From Methanothrix sp. (GTDB taxonomy: Archaea > Halobacteriota > Methanosarcinia > Methanotrichales > Methanotrichaceae): a DNA stretch of 64,000 nt. The translations under genes and the position numbers were made by a program. The stretch covers positions 1 through 64,000 of the forward strand of contig JAPKXZ010000052.1 of assembly GCA_026394555.1 (NCBI GenBank). The letters run 5' to 3'. Positions 17,885 through 27,212 of this stretch are shown piece by piece (the first letter of the stretch is position 1; each line of letters begins with the position of its first letter). The notes below the pieces were generated by a model, which saw only the letters and a list, made by a program, of their open reading frames with translations, was not told the origin of the DNA and searched no databases.

Positions 17885-18514
17885 ATGCCCTTTTATGTGC
17901 TGAAGATGGGAGGAAGCCTCATGACATCTGCCCGACCGCTCATGCGCGCCCTCCTGGCCCTCGCGGAGGAGGGCTACAGCTTCCTGGTGGTGCCGGGCGG
18001 CGGCGTCATGGCCGATCTAGTGCGAGATATCTATTCTCGCGGCGATCTTTGCCAGGAGGCCGCGCACTGGATGGCCGTCTTGGCCATGGAGCAATATGCC
18101 TATTTTCTGGCGGATGGAAGCGGGGCGGCTCTCACTCGCGAGATCCGCCGTCCCAAAGACGACTCTCGCGTGCAGGTTCTCTTGCCTTACCAGGCCCTCA
18201 TTGAGGACGATCGCGATCTTCAGCATAATTGGGACTACACCTCGGATGCGGTGGCGGCCCTGGTAGCCGCACGGCTATCTGCCCCCCTCATCAAGGCTAC
18301 TGATGTGGATGGCGTGATGCTGGACGGAAAAGTAGTTTTAGAGGTGCCGGCAAACCGCATGCTCGGTCGCGTTAGCTGCATCGATCAAGGCACGATTAAA
18401 CTTCTCTGTGGCATTCTTAAAGGAAGCAGCATCTGGGTGCTCAATGGCACCGATGCGCAGCAATTTTGCAGAGCACTGAAGAAAGGAGAAGGCGGCACGA
18501 TTATCAAGGGCTAA
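17885..18514 (+). CDS. mfnE: Amino acid kinase family protein, probable MfnE
   Basis: 209 residues from the ATG at 17885. An in-frame TTG just before it is a possible alternative. The amino-acid-kinase fold shows KMGGSLM at the N-terminus, [13 protein letters not shown] (about 39-51), and [11 protein letters not shown] late in the protein. The short length and sequence fit the archaeal kinase group that includes MfnE, which phosphorylates the aminomethylfuran phosphate intermediate of methanofuran synthesis. Methanofuran is needed by methanogens. The family call is sure; the MfnE assignment is from similarity to remembered sequences. Confidence 0.6.
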   Translation: MPFYVLKMGGSLMTSARPLMRALLALAEEGYSFLVVPGGGVMADLVRDIYSRGDLCQEAAHWMAVLAMEQYAYFLADGSGAALTREIRRPKDDSRVQVLLPYQALIEDDRDLQHNWDYTSDAVAALVAARLSAPLIKATDVDGVMLDGKVVLEVPANRMLGRVSCIDQGTIKLLCGILKGSSIWVLNGTDAQQFCRALKKGEGGTIIKG

Positions 18515-18584
18515 TTGCGACAAAATTCAGCTTATCTATGGGAAGGTTTATACAGAGAAATACATCAATCATAGAGGAGATAAC

Positions 18585-18755
18585 ATGAAGGAAGAAATAC
18601 CAGAGAAATGCATATCATGTGGCATTACGCTGACCGGCGTGGGCGGGACGAGGTTCCCCTGCCCCAGCTGCGGAACCGTGATTGCCAGATGTAATAAATG
18701 TAAAAAGCAGAGCAACGTTTATTCTTGCAAAGCCTGTGGCTTCTCAGGACCGTGA
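18585..18755 (+). CDS. Small zinc-finger protein (HVO_2753-like)
   Basis: 56 residues with four CxxC-type pairs: [25 protein letters not shown] and SCKACGFSG. They can hold two zinc ions. This is the archaeal/bacterial small double zinc-finger family that commonly sits just before the EF-1 beta gene, as here (10 bases). A Shine-Dalgarno gaggag stands five bases before the ATG, and a TATA-like tttataca lies at about 18547-18554. Its function in this position is unknown, and a role near translation is only guessed from the neighbour. Confidence 0.85.
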   Translation: MKEEIPEKCISCGITLTGVGGTRFPCPSCGTVIARCNKCKKQSNVYSCKACGFSGP

Positions 18756-18765
18756 GGTGTAATCG

Positions 18766-19035
18766 ATGGGAGACGCTGCAGTAAGAATGAAGGTTATGCC
18801 GGTGAGCATGGATGTGGATCTGAAAAAGCTCGCCGAGGAGATCAAGAAAGTAGTGCCATCCTTTGCCAGGCTGCATGCCATCGAGGAGATGCCCATAGCC
18901 TTTGGCTTGAAGGCCTTAATCGTCGTAACAATAATGGACGATAAGGGAGGCAGAAGCCCGGATGAGATTGAGGAAGCAGTCCGAAAATTACCCGACGTAG
19001 AATCGGCAGAGGTGGAAGAGGTCGGACTCCTCTAA
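18766..19035 (+). CDS. ef1b: Translation elongation factor EF-1 beta
   Basis: The nucleotide exchange factor for archaeal EF-1 alpha, 89 residues, the usual size. The fold is seen in VRMKVMPVSMDVDLKKL, the central FGLKALIVVTIMDDKGG (with the conserved FGLKAL) and the C-terminal VESAEVEEVGLL. Cytoplasmic. It follows the zinc-finger gene in one transcription unit and is followed 18 bases later by a tRNA gene. Confidence 0.93.
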   Translation: MGDAAVRMKVMPVSMDVDLKKLAEEIKKVVPSFARLHAIEEMPIAFGLKALIVVTIMDDKGGRSPDEIEEAVRKLPDVESAEVEEVGLL

Positions 19036-19053
19036 ACCACTCTCTTTACAACT

Positions 19054-19125
19054 GGGCTTGTAGATCAGTGGTAGATCGCCGCCTTCGCAAGGCGGAGGCC
19101 ACGGGTTCGAATCCCGTCAAGTCCA
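19054..19125 (+). tRNA. tRNA-Ala (anticodon CGC)
   Basis: 72 nt, cloverleaf complete. The acceptor stem GGGCTTG pairs with CAAGTCC and includes the G3-U70 wobble that marks alanine tRNAs. The anticodon stem is CCGCC/GGCGG with loop TTCGCAA, so the anticodon is CGC. The T arm ACGGG TTCGAAT CCCGT is regular, the discriminator is A, and CCA is not encoded. No intron. Confidence 0.95.
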
Positions 19126-19144
19126 TAATTTAACTAAAAAATAG

Positions 19145-19166
19145 AAACTGGCTTTTTCGCCAGCTT
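19145..19166. terminator. Stem-loop between convergent units
   Basis: aaactggc and gccagctt form an 8-bp stem with one mismatch around a T-rich loop, between tRNA-Ala and a convergent secreted-protein gene. A T-rich stretch is available only in the loop, so termination is plausible but not sure. Confidence 0.3.
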
Positions 19167-19190
19167 GTCTATCAATTCTCATCTCAGATT

Positions 19191-19787
19191 TTAAGCTGCA
19201 GGAGCAGCCTTTGTAGCATTGCTGGCGCCGGCTACCTCAATTTGCAGGGCATCGCTAAAGTTTCCTGCACCTTGTAGAGAGGAGGCGGCAATATCCACAC
19301 TGTAGATGCCCGCCGGGACATTGGCGTTCCAGTTTTTAGAGTATTCATTTCCAGATGTTTTAATCAGGCTGAGCTTTTCTACCTCTTTGCCGGTCGAGTC
19401 TTTGATGGAAGCTGTGGCCGTGAGCTGTATTTCCGATTGGTTTTCCGCCTGTTCGGAGCCGTTCAGGGCAAAGACGGCTGTGATCTTTACCGTGCTTGCA
19501 GAGTTTACCAAAGCTGGCGTGGCATTGATGCTCCTTAGAATTAATTCTGCGATCGGAGACTGTGCTTTGGTCTTATTCTCGAATTGTGACTCGGTCTTTC
19601 TCACGGATTTTGGCCCGAACTCGGCGGGCACGTCGCTTGTGGGCTTGCCTTCAATAAAGTTGCTGGCGCTCTGGCCCCAGTCGCCTTCTTTCTGGCAGGA
19701 TGAACATCCGGCAGATGCGAAAGAAGCTAACGCGACAATGCATGCCAGGAATGCCATGCAGATCAGTAATAATGTAGTGTTTTTCAT
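19191..19787 (-). CDS. Secreted protein of unknown function, Ig-like beta-rich
   Basis: 198 residues. The signal peptide runs to about residue 26 and ends FASAGCSSC, giving a Cys right after the likely cut site, as in lipoproteins. The mature part has a polar linker and a beta-rich domain with many NxS/T glycosylation sites (SINATPAL, FALNGSEQAENQS) and an Ig/CARDB-like pattern (PALVNSASTVKITAVF; AGIYSVDIAASS). Probably outside the cell. Two other secreted proteins near 53.6-55.4 kb also begin their mature part with AG(x)C. No recognisable enzyme motif. Confidence 0.7.
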   Translation of the reverse strand: MKNTTLLLICMAFLACIVALASFASAGCSSCQKEGDWGQSASNFIEGKPTSDVPAEFGPKSVRKTESQFENKTKAQSPIAELILRSINATPALVNSASTVKITAVFALNGSEQAENQSEIQLTATASIKDSTGKEVEKLSLIKTSGNEYSKNWNANVPAGIYSVDIAASSLQGAGNFSDALQIEVAGASNATKAAPAA

Positions 19788-19903
19788 TGTCTATCCTCTT
19801 TTTCTATTTTGATAATACTCGCGAATGCATATTAGCCTGTTTTCCTGGGCCCGTTCGTATTCTATTTATATCATCCTGACGCTTAGAAATATCTGGAAAG
19901 AAT

Positions 19904-20584
19904 ATGGCAGGCACAAAGAAGCCTTTGCGGATTTTAGGGCTGGCGGATCTGCATGACCGCATTGAGAAGCTGGACAAAGTGAGGGAAATTGACGCAGATC
20001 TCATTGTCTTTTGCGGAGATCTGCACAATGCCGGCAACAGGGAGACGGCCCGACATACGGCTTATGCCCTGGCCTGTCAGGGACCGCCGGTGCTAATCGT
20101 TCCCGGAAACATGGACCACAGAGATTTTGTGCCCGACCTATGGGAAGCAGCAGGCCTGCTAATGCTCAATCGTTCCTCCTTTTGCCTTGAAGACGTCGGT
20201 TTTCTGGGCATGGGCGGAATGGTAGCGAGAGATCCCAGGCGGCTGGGAAATCCTGCCCGCTACTATCATCATGATGATGAGGTTTATGAAATCCTGGCCG
20301 CGGCTTATCAGGATATATCAAACGCAAGGATCAAGATAGTAGTTGTGCATCAGCCGCCCCGAGGAGCGCAGGATACTCTTTACAATGGGGAAAGCTCGGG
20401 ATCGGTCAGCCTGCGCCGCTTCGTGGAGGAGTATCAGCCCGACCTATTGCTTTGCGGGCATATCCACGAGGCGCGGGGAGAGTGTTTCATCGGATCCACC
20501 CGGATCGTTAATGTGGGAGAGCTGCGGCAGGGATTTGCAGCGCTCATCGAAATTGGTGAGGAGATAACCGTAAATTGGATCTAA
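19904..20584 (+). CDS. Metallophosphoesterase, calcineurin-like
   Basis: 226 residues with the full metallophosphoesterase order: LGLADLHDR (DxH, about 12-19), FCGDLHNAGN (GD), VPGNMDHRD (GNHD-like, with M in place of H), VVVHQPPRG and LLCGHIHEARGE (GHxH). These give a dinuclear metal site. Substrates in the family range from nucleotides to phosphodiesters, and none can be assigned. The GNMD variant is common among archaeal YfcE-like members. Confidence 0.85.
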   Translation: MAGTKKPLRILGLADLHDRIEKLDKVREIDADLIVFCGDLHNAGNRETARHTAYALACQGPPVLIVPGNMDHRDFVPDLWEAAGLLMLNRSSFCLEDVGFLGMGGMVARDPRRLGNPARYYHHDDEVYEILAAAYQDISNARIKIVVVHQPPRGAQDTLYNGESSGSVSLRRFVEEYQPDLLLCGHIHEARGECFIGSTRIVNVGELRQGFAALIEIGEEITVNWI

Positions 20585-20669
20585 GAATGGGTTCATTGCT
20601 GTATCGAATGGATAACGGAATAATGGCGTCCTCTGTGAATCCTCCGTGAAGTATCGTCAGCCATTTGAC

Positions 20670-20860
20670 TATTACCAGTGGCTAACGACGATTCCACCAC
20701 AGAGACACAAAGCTCACAGAGAACGCACAGAGACGAACTAAAAACTGGAAAACTACAGTAACTCGATGTTAGCCACAAAAAAATGGCGACGAGCTAATAT
20801 TATTACGTCGTCTTTGTGCCTTTGTGTCTTTGTGGTGAGCGTTCGTAGTGAGGTTAGAGG
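20670..20860. repeat. Pair of dispersed 'cacagag' repeats in opposite orientation
   Basis: At 20672-20742 a plus-strand copy reads ggctaacgacgattccacca and then cagagacacaaagctcacag. At about 20793-20855 an inverted copy is found (gtcgtctttgtgcctttgtg and on). Together they form a long imperfect inverted repeat in the 334-base gap between two genes. The same family recurs near 30.0 kb, 40.7 kb and throughout 41.2-46.9 kb. No coding capacity is apparent. Confidence 0.7.
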
Positions 20861-20918
20861 TATAGCCACTGGAAAACGGCGAAAAGCCAAAAAAATGAAT
20901 TGGTAGAAAGGTGCTTAA

Positions 20919-21713
20919 ATGAATCTCAGTCCGAGGGAAGAAATCGATCGCGGTATAAATGCCATGCAGGCCCTGCAAAGGCTTGTCCCGGAGGGCGGGC
21001 TGAAAAACCTTGAAAAGGTCAAGGGTGAGATGGATGAGTTGATCTCCCCGGAATTCGAGCCCTATTTCTTAGCAAATGCTGCATTGCACCTGCTGGTCGT
21101 TTGCGAGAGATGCGGCAGGTGCTGCCTGGAGGAGAAGGGCATTGCCGTCTCCATAGATGACTGCCGCAGGATTGCCCGATACTTGGACCTCTCCCTGAAG
21201 AGGTTCATGATGGACTACACGAGGCCTCACGAATTGAAGGGCGAGCTGGTGGGATCGGCCCGGATGCTCGGCAAAAAAGAGGGCGAAGCCTGTCCCTTCT
21301 TCGATTCCAGCCTGCCCGGCTGCCGCATCTATTCCGTCAAGCCGCAGGTATGCACAGCCGCTCTTTACCTCTCCAAAATGAATCTGCTCACATGTGAAGA
21401 GCAGCAAAAGATTGTCACCTTTCCCATATGCTCCGCCGATGAAAAGTTGAGGGCCAGGATAGCGAATTATTCCTTGCGGCTCGATGAAGATGCAGAGGCC
21501 AAGAGCGAGCTGAAAGGGCTCTTTGAATCGGCTCGGTCCGAAGTGGAGCTATTCCGTCTTCTGCTGCGCCTGAAGGGCATGGAGATCTACTTCGGGCCGG
21601 AGAAGGCGGCGCTTCTGGCGCGGAGGTTGGGGCTCGCGAGGGTGCCGGAGGATGAGGAGTTGAAGGAAGCGGGGTTTTTGTATGGTGCTACAATAAATTT
21701 ATTGAGAGAATAG
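20919..21713 (+). CDS. YkgJ-family Cys-cluster protein (putative metal binding)
   Basis: 264 residues with CERCGRCCLEEKG (CxxCxxCC, about 65-77), ACPFFDSSLPGCRIY (C...C, about 127-141) and VCTAALY, the Cys set of the YkgJ/UPF0153 family that is thought to bind zinc or an iron-sulfur cluster. FMMDYTRPHELKG sits between, as in the family. Molecular role unknown. The C-terminal 90 residues are helical. It starts at 20919, just after the dispersed repeat pair. Confidence 0.8.
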   Translation: MNLSPREEIDRGINAMQALQRLVPEGGLKNLEKVKGEMDELISPEFEPYFLANAALHLLVVCERCGRCCLEEKGIAVSIDDCRRIARYLDLSLKRFMMDYTRPHELKGELVGSARMLGKKEGEACPFFDSSLPGCRIYSVKPQVCTAALYLSKMNLLTCEEQQKIVTFPICSADEKLRARIANYSLRLDEDAEAKSELKGLFESARSEVELFRLLLRLKGMEIYFGPEKAALLARRLGLARVPEDEELKEAGFLYGATINLLRE

Positions 21714-21843
21714 ACTATTTCTCAAGACCTATCTTGGCCTTAATCCATGCAGAACGAAAGTGTCTCCAAAATTTAGCAAGGATCACAAATCTTCTCTACA
21801 CAACCTTTATTTCCCATAACATAAACCACACGTCCATCAGATT

Positions 21844-23352
21844 ATGAGGAATGCTATGCGACTTTCCATGGATTTAGAGCTGCAGGACATACCAGGTCAG
21901 CTTCTCCTGGCTTTGCAGCCCTTTGGGGATAATAAGGCTAACATCATCAGCGTGGTTCATCACAGGGACAGAAAGACACCGCGCGGCATGATCCCGGTTC
22001 GCTTCGTAGTGGAGATGGACCGGTCCAAGATCGAGACCGTCAACGCCAAGCTCAAGGAGAGCGGCATCTCCGTGGTGCGAGCGGGCGAGGACCGCCTCAT
22101 TGAGGCCGTCTCCGTGGTGCTGGTAGGCCATGTGCTGCACAGCGATCTGGGAGATACCGTAAACCGCATCGACTCCACCGGCTTTGCCGAGGTCATGGAC
22201 GTTTCTCTGACCATGACCGGTGTGGACGAGCCGTCTTCCGCCTATCTCAAGATCCGCGCCACCGGCAAGGCCGAGATCCAGAAGGCATTGGCCATCTTAC
22301 GCGAAGTGGGCGTCGAGAAGAAGCTGCTTGTAATTGAACCGATAGAAAGAGACATCAAGGTTTCCCTGGTGGGCTACGGCATTGTCGGTCACGGCGTGGT
22401 CGATGTTCTCAATCGCAAGAAGAAAATGCTCCGGGATATGGGCCTGAACCTTAAGCTGATCAGCGTCACCGATCACACCGGAACTGTGGTGGCGGAAGAC
22501 GGCGTGGACGCGGAGAAAATTTTGGGCGAGAGGACGCTGGCCAATTTAGCCACTACCAGCATGAAGGGCAAAGAGGCCATATCCACCATCGACTCCGACC
22601 TGGTGGTCGAGGTTACTCCTACTAACATCGTGCATGGCCAACCTGGCCTGGGTCACATGGAAGCGGCCCTCTCCAGCGGCAAGCATGTCGTCACCTCCAA
22701 CAAAGGCCCGCTGGTGGTCTCCTACAGCCGCCTGAAAAAGCTGGCCGAGGACAACGGCGTGATGATGAAGTTCGAGGCCACTGTGGGCGGCACCATGCCC
22801 CTCATCAGCCTGGTGGAACGTACCCTGGTGGGCAATAACATTCTAGGCATCCGCGGCATATTCAACGGCACCTGCAACTACATCCTCACCCGCATGACTG
22901 AGGAAGGTATACCCTACACCCATGCTCTGAGCGAGGCCCAGGACCTGGGGATCGCTGAGGCCGATCCCAGCTACGATGTGGAGGGCGTGGACACGGCAGG
23001 AAAGGTGGTCATCCTGGCCAATTCGCTCTTCAACATGAACATCAAGTACAGCGATGTGGATGTGACCGGCATCACAGGCGTCACTCCCGAGGCCCTGGCC
23101 CTGGCTAAGAAACGCGGTTATGCCATCAAGCTCATCGGTGATGTGCCTGCCCTCACTGTGCGGCCCACTCTGGTGCCTCTGGGCAGCCCTATCGCGGTGT
23201 CGGGAACCCTTAACTCGGCGGCTATCTACACCGATCTATCTGGAACCATAACCGTAACCGGCCTTGGTGCCGGCTCCATTGAGACCGCTTCCGCCATTCT
23301 GACCGATATCGTCAGCATCTACAGGACGAAACGCATCGATGCCATATTCTAA
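21844..23352 (+). CDS. hom: Homoserine dehydrogenase with N-terminal ACT-type regulatory region
   Basis: Reduces aspartate semialdehyde to homoserine on the way to threonine and methionine. Of 502 residues, 1-172 hold a regulatory region starting LELQDIPGQLLLALQPFGDN, the ACT pattern, and a second beta-alpha repeat. The dehydrogenase begins at about 176 with VSLVGYGIVGHGVVDVL (NAD(P) site), then TSNKGPLV, GGTMPLISL, FNGTCNYILTRM and ADPSYDVEGVDTAGK, the catalytic Lys/Asp segments. Many enzymes carry ACT at the C-terminus, and in Methanosarcina (from memory) an ACT protein is encoded separately upstream. Here both are fused. The start may also be the ATG at 21859. DNA ligase follows with no gap. 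Confidence 0.92.
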   Translation: MRNAMRLSMDLELQDIPGQLLLALQPFGDNKANIISVVHHRDRKTPRGMIPVRFVVEMDRSKIETVNAKLKESGISVVRAGEDRLIEAVSVVLVGHVLHSDLGDTVNRIDSTGFAEVMDVSLTMTGVDEPSSAYLKIRATGKAEIQKALAILREVGVEKKLLVIEPIERDIKVSLVGYGIVGHGVVDVLNRKKKMLRDMGLNLKLISVTDHTGTVVAEDGVDAEKILGERTLANLATTSMKGKEAISTIDSDLVVEVTPTNIVHGQPGLGHMEAALSSGKHVVTSNKGPLVVSYSRLKKLAEDNGVMMKFEATVGGTMPLISLVERTLVGNNILGIRGIFNGTCNYILTRMTEEGIPYTHALSEAQDLGIAEADPSYDVEGVDTAGKVVILANSLFNMNIKYSDVDVTGITGVTPEALALAKKRGYAIKLIGDVPALTVRPTLVPLGSPIAVSGTLNSAAIYTDLSGTITVTGLGAGSIETASAILTDIVSIYRTKRIDAIF

Positions 23353-25083
23353 ATGACCAGCTTTCTTGCCTTCGCAAAGCTCTGCCAGAAGGTAGAGGCA
23401 GTATCCGGGTCCCTGGAGAAGATCGACCTAGTCGCAGCATTTCTGGCGGACCTGGACGAGGCAGAGCTTTCTGTGGCCTGTAGCTTCATCATGGGCACGC
23501 TCTTCCCGCCCAGCCTCGATCTGGTTATAGGCGTAGGGCCCCGCATTCTTTACGAGGCCCTGGCGAAAGCCTGCGGCTGCCCGGCTGAGCAGATCTCGGA
23601 AATGCTGCGTGCCACCGGGGATCCGGGCCTGGTTGCCGCCGGCATTGTGGAGAAGAGAAGGCCGCTTGGCTTTGCCGCCTTCCAAGAAGCAGAGCCGCTT
23701 TCCATCAAAGACGTTTATGAGAGATTTGTGGCAATAGCTCGCGTTTCCGGCAAGAGAAGTCAGGATGCCAAAGTCAAAAACCTGCAATTTCTATTCAGCC
23801 AGGCCGGCTCTTTGGAGGCCAGGTATATTGCCCGCCTGGCCATAGAGGACATGAGGATCGGCATAGGTGAAGGGGGCGTGCGCGATGCCGTTGCCCGGGC
23901 CTTTTCCAAAAGCGGGGCAGATGCTGAAAAGGTGGAACGGGCCTATAACCTCACCAACGATATGGGCCAGGTGGCAGTTGCCGCCAGGCGTGGCACTCTG
24001 GCGGAGCTGTCGGTCATGATCAATCACCCCATCAAGATGATGCTGGCTTCCCTGGGGGAGAGCATTTCGTCGGCTTTGGGAGAGATTGGTACGGCTGCAG
24101 TCGAATGGAAATATGACGGCGCTCGCGTGCAGATTCATAAAGAAGGGGAAAACGTTGCAATCTTCTCTCGGCGCATGGAGAATGTGACGGCATCAATGCC
24201 TGAAATCGTCCTGGCGGCCAGGCAAATAAATGCAAAGAGCGCCATCCTGGATGGAGAAGCCGTGGCCATCGGCAAGGACGGCCGACCAAAGGCCTTCCAG
24301 GAGATTATGAAACGGTTTCGCAGGAAATACAATGTAGAAAAGCTTGCCGCCCAGATTCCCTTGCGCCTCTTCCTTTTCGATTTGATATATCTGGATGGCA
24401 AAAGCGTAACACATCTGCCCCTGAGCGAAAGAAGAGCACTACTGGAGAAGATTACCAAACAGAATCCTGCCAGTTTCGCTCTCCTCGCCGATCAGGTCCT
24501 GTCGGACAGTGTCGAAGCTGTAGAGGAGATCTACCGTCAGGCTCTGAATGCAGGCCATGAAGGCCTTATTTTAAAGAATCCCTCCTCAGTCTACGCTCCG
24601 GGAAAGAGGGGCAAGAACTGGTTGAAGATCAAGCCGGTTATGGAGACTCTGGACCTGGTGGTGATAGGCGCAAAATGGGGCGAGGGCCGCAGAGCCAGCT
24701 TTTTGGGCTCCTACCGGCTAGGATGCAGGGACACTGCCACGGGCAATCTTTTAGATATGGGCTATGTGGCCACAGGGCTTACGGATGAGGCTCTGGCTGA
24801 ACTTACGAGTATGTTCCGGGAACTGATTTTACTGGAGAAGGGCATGGAGGTGGAGATCAAGCCGGCGGTGATCTTCGAGGTGGCCTACGAGGAGATACAA
24901 AGGAGTCCCAACTACTCCTCCGGATATGCCTTACGTTTCCCCCGCATGGTCGCAGTAAGAGACGACAAGTCTCTGGAGGAGGCGGACAGCTTAGAGCGCG
25001 TCGTCTCCCTTTACAAAGGACAGAGGGGCAGAGGCAATTCAATATTGGAGGCAACTAAAGATGATTACAAAGATGCTAAGTGA
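23353..25083 (+). CDS. lig: ATP-dependent DNA ligase
   Basis: Seals nicks in DNA during replication and repair, 576 residues, typical of archaeal ligase I. The nucleotidyl Lys lies in EWKYDGARVQIH (Lys near 252). Later motifs are SRRMENVT, DGEAVAI (motif III), LFDLIYLDGKS, GHEGLILKNP (IV) and GKNWLKIKP (V). The N-terminal 200 residues are the helical DNA-binding domain. The start codon touches the hom stop, and the 3' end overlaps hisD by 23 bases, so hom, lig and hisD form one unit. Confidence 0.96.
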   Translation: MTSFLAFAKLCQKVEAVSGSLEKIDLVAAFLADLDEAELSVACSFIMGTLFPPSLDLVIGVGPRILYEALAKACGCPAEQISEMLRATGDPGLVAAGIVEKRRPLGFAAFQEAEPLSIKDVYERFVAIARVSGKRSQDAKVKNLQFLFSQAGSLEARYIARLAIEDMRIGIGEGGVRDAVARAFSKSGADAEKVERAYNLTNDMGQVAVAARRGTLAELSVMINHPIKMMLASLGESISSALGEIGTAAVEWKYDGARVQIHKEGENVAIFSRRMENVTASMPEIVLAARQINAKSAILDGEAVAIGKDGRPKAFQEIMKRFRRKYNVEKLAAQIPLRLFLFDLIYLDGKSVTHLPLSERRALLEKITKQNPASFALLADQVLSDSVEAVEEIYRQALNAGHEGLILKNPSSVYAPGKRGKNWLKIKPVMETLDLVVIGAKWGEGRRASFLGSYRLGCRDTATGNLLDMGYVATGLTDEALAELTSMFRELILLEKGMEVEIKPAVIFEVAYEEIQRSPNYSSGYALRFPRMVAVRDDKSLEEADSLERVVSLYKGQRGRGNSILEATKDDYKDAK

Positions 25084-26347
25084 GCTGAAGGATGAGGATC
25101 TGCAAGCTCTTCTCTCCCGAGATGTGGGCATAACCGACGTGCTTTCCGCCGTTAATGAGATTATCATGGAGGTGGGAAGCAAGGGGGATGAGGCACTCTT
25201 CAAGTACACGGAGAAGTTTGAAGGAGCACGCCTCGACGACCTGAGAGTAAGCGAAGAAGAGATAGATGCAGCTTACGATCTGGTGGAAGAAAGGCTCATG
25301 GAGGCCTTATCCGATGCGGCAGATAACATCCGTCAATTCCATAACCTGCAAAAAGAGCGCGATCTGTGGATGACCGAGATTGCTCCCGGTGTCTCTGTGG
25401 GCCAGAAGGTCGTGCCCCTTGACTCGGTGGGCGCCTATGTGCCCGGCGGGAGGGCCTCTTATCCCAGCTCTGCTTTGATGAATGTAATTCCTGCCAAAGT
25501 GGCCGGTGTTTCCAGGATAGTAGTATGCACTCCCCCCAAAGCAGATGGGTCCGTAACTCCTCTCACCATCGTTGCTGCCGATATGGCTGGAGCCGATGAG
25601 ATTTACAAGCTGGGCGGGGCCCAGGCCATCGCTGCGATGGGTCTAGGCACCGAGAGCCTGGAGCGGGTACAAAAGATCGTGGGGCCGGGCAATGTGTACG
25701 TCACCGCGGCCAAGATGCTTCTAAGAGGCAGCGTGGAGATCGACTTTCCTGCGGGCCCAAGCGAGGTTCTCATCCTGGCTGATCGGACCGCCGATCCGGG
25801 AGTTATCGCTGCAGACATGATCGCTCAGGGAGAGCATGATCCCAAGTCCATCTCCGTGCTGGTGGCTTTAGATGATCTCTTGGCCAGCGCCGTGATCGAG
25901 GAACTGAGCATTCAGGCAGCGGGCGCAGCGCGCCGCGAGATAGTGGAGCAGAGTCTGGCGCACAGCGCCGTTCTCCTGGCCAACGACATGGACGAGGCTC
26001 TGGACTTTTGCAATGCCTTCGCGCCTGAGCATTTGGAGATTATCACCAAAGACCCCATGGACGTCCTGAGGTACATCCGCAACGCCGGCAGCGTGTTTTT
26101 GGGAAAGTTCACGCCCGTAGCGGCAGGCGACTATGCCAGCGGCACCAATCACGTTCTCCCCACCTCCGGCTATGCCCGGGTCTTCTCGGGACTGAATGTG
26201 GACCACTTCACCAAGAAGATCAGTGTGCAGATGATCACCGACGATGGTCTGCTGGGACTCGAAGATACTATTACTACTCTGGCCGAGGCGGAAGGGCTGA
26301 AGGCGCACGCGGAATCGGTGAGAAGAAGGTTGGAGCCGAAGGTTTGA
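25061..26347 (+). CDS. hisD: Histidinol dehydrogenase
   Basis: Last two oxidations of histidine synthesis (histidinol to histidine, NAD and zinc dependent). 428 residues, normal length. Family signature [19 protein letters not shown] is at about 225-243. Others are [32 protein letters not shown] (His/Asp zinc region) and APEHLEI. The ATG at 25061 is chosen because ggagg stands nine bases before it. This start lies inside the ligase gene, so translation is probably coupled. Confidence 0.96.
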   Translation: MITKMLSELKDEDLQALLSRDVGITDVLSAVNEIIMEVGSKGDEALFKYTEKFEGARLDDLRVSEEEIDAAYDLVEERLMEALSDAADNIRQFHNLQKERDLWMTEIAPGVSVGQKVVPLDSVGAYVPGGRASYPSSALMNVIPAKVAGVSRIVVCTPPKADGSVTPLTIVAADMAGADEIYKLGGAQAIAAMGLGTESLERVQKIVGPGNVYVTAAKMLLRGSVEIDFPAGPSEVLILADRTADPGVIAADMIAQGEHDPKSISVLVALDDLLASAVIEELSIQAAGAARREIVEQSLAHSAVLLANDMDEALDFCNAFAPEHLEIITKDPMDVLRYIRNAGSVFLGKFTPVAAGDYASGTNHVLPTSGYARVFSGLNVDHFTKKISVQMITDDGLLGLEDTITTLAEAEGLKAHAESVRRRLEPKV

Positions 26348-26415
26348 AGACTGGACAGAGGCTAATAAGCTAATGTGGCGATAAAAAGAACACCCTTTTT
26401 ATCGCTCGCTCATAT

Positions 26416-27009
26416 CTACCTTAATTCTTCGAAGATTGTTTTCTTAGCGCCACGGCTAACCATTTCCTGCAAAGCTACGCGAGAATCCTCTGGCTGTAGG
26501 TTCACGCCGGCGACGGCATCGGTCAATATAAGGACTTTCAGGCCGGCTTTAAGCGCATCCAACGCGGAATATTTAACGCAATAATCCGTAGCCAGCCCGC
26601 CGATATAGATCTCCGCAACTCCAAAAATTTCCAATATATTTTCTAATGCCCTTCCGCTTGAATCTGTGGCGTGAAAGGCCGAATAGCTGTCTTTTTCCGG
26701 GTCCATGCCCTTGGACATCACCAGGGGATCTTTCGGAAGCTCAAGGTCAGGATGAAACTGAGCACCAAGACTTCCCTCAACACAATGCTCGGGCCATACT
26801 CCGCCAAATTGCTCAAAATGTTTAGTGACTTTGGGGTGCCAATCCCTAGTCACAATAATCGGTAAATTTTCCTTCTCAAAAAACTTAATGCACCGGTTAA
26901 GAATTGGGATGATCTTGTGACCCCCGGGGATGCCCAAAGCGCCACCGGGACAAAAATCATTTTGGACGTCAACCACCAAAAGAGCCTTTTTTGAATCTAA
27001 TGAGTCCAT
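26416..27009 (-). CDS. pncA: Nicotinamidase (isochorismatase-like hydrolase)
   Basis: Deamidates nicotinamide to nicotinic acid for NAD salvage. 197 residues. The catalytic Asp lies in LLVVDVQNDFCPGGALG, the Lys in MSKGMDPEKDSYSAF, and the Cys in GLATDYCVKYSALDA. The metal-site segment TRDWHPKVTKHFEQFGG with W-H-P and the HCVEGS segment point to nicotinamidase rather than isochorismatase. Convergent with hisD. Confidence 0.9.
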   Translation of the reverse strand: MDSLDSKKALLVVDVQNDFCPGGALGIPGGHKIIPILNRCIKFFEKENLPIIVTRDWHPKVTKHFEQFGGVWPEHCVEGSLGAQFHPDLELPKDPLVMSKGMDPEKDSYSAFHATDSSGRALENILEIFGVAEIYIGGLATDYCVKYSALDALKAGLKVLILTDAVAGVNLQPEDSRVALQEMVSRGAKKTIFEELR

Positions 27010-27104
27010 ATGTAAAACATCCGGTTGAGACGGTTCATGGCATCTCTATCCTCGTTTCGTTATATTAGCTTTTCTTTGTTTGGTAAACAGACCAGATAGA
27101 GGGA

Positions 27105-27212
27105 CTAGATCAGTGCCAGCGCCGTCTCGCGCAACTTGTAGCCCTTGCCAGAGGAGCCCGCCGCGGGTGCACGGGCTGCCTTCTGCAGGGCCTTTCTGCA
27201 CTCGCATTTCAT
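27105..27212 (-). CDS. Small 35-residue ORF directly after the winged-helix gene
   Basis: An ATG begins on the base after the regulator's TGA and gives MKCECRKALQKAAR... ending LRETALALI. The composition is ordinary and there is a CxC near the start. It may be a genuine small coupled protein, or the end of the upstream gene after a stop. Nothing else is recognised in it. The rest of the gap up to pncA shows nothing. Confidence 0.25.
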   Translation of the reverse strand: MKCECRKALQKAARAPAAGSSGKGYKLRETALALI

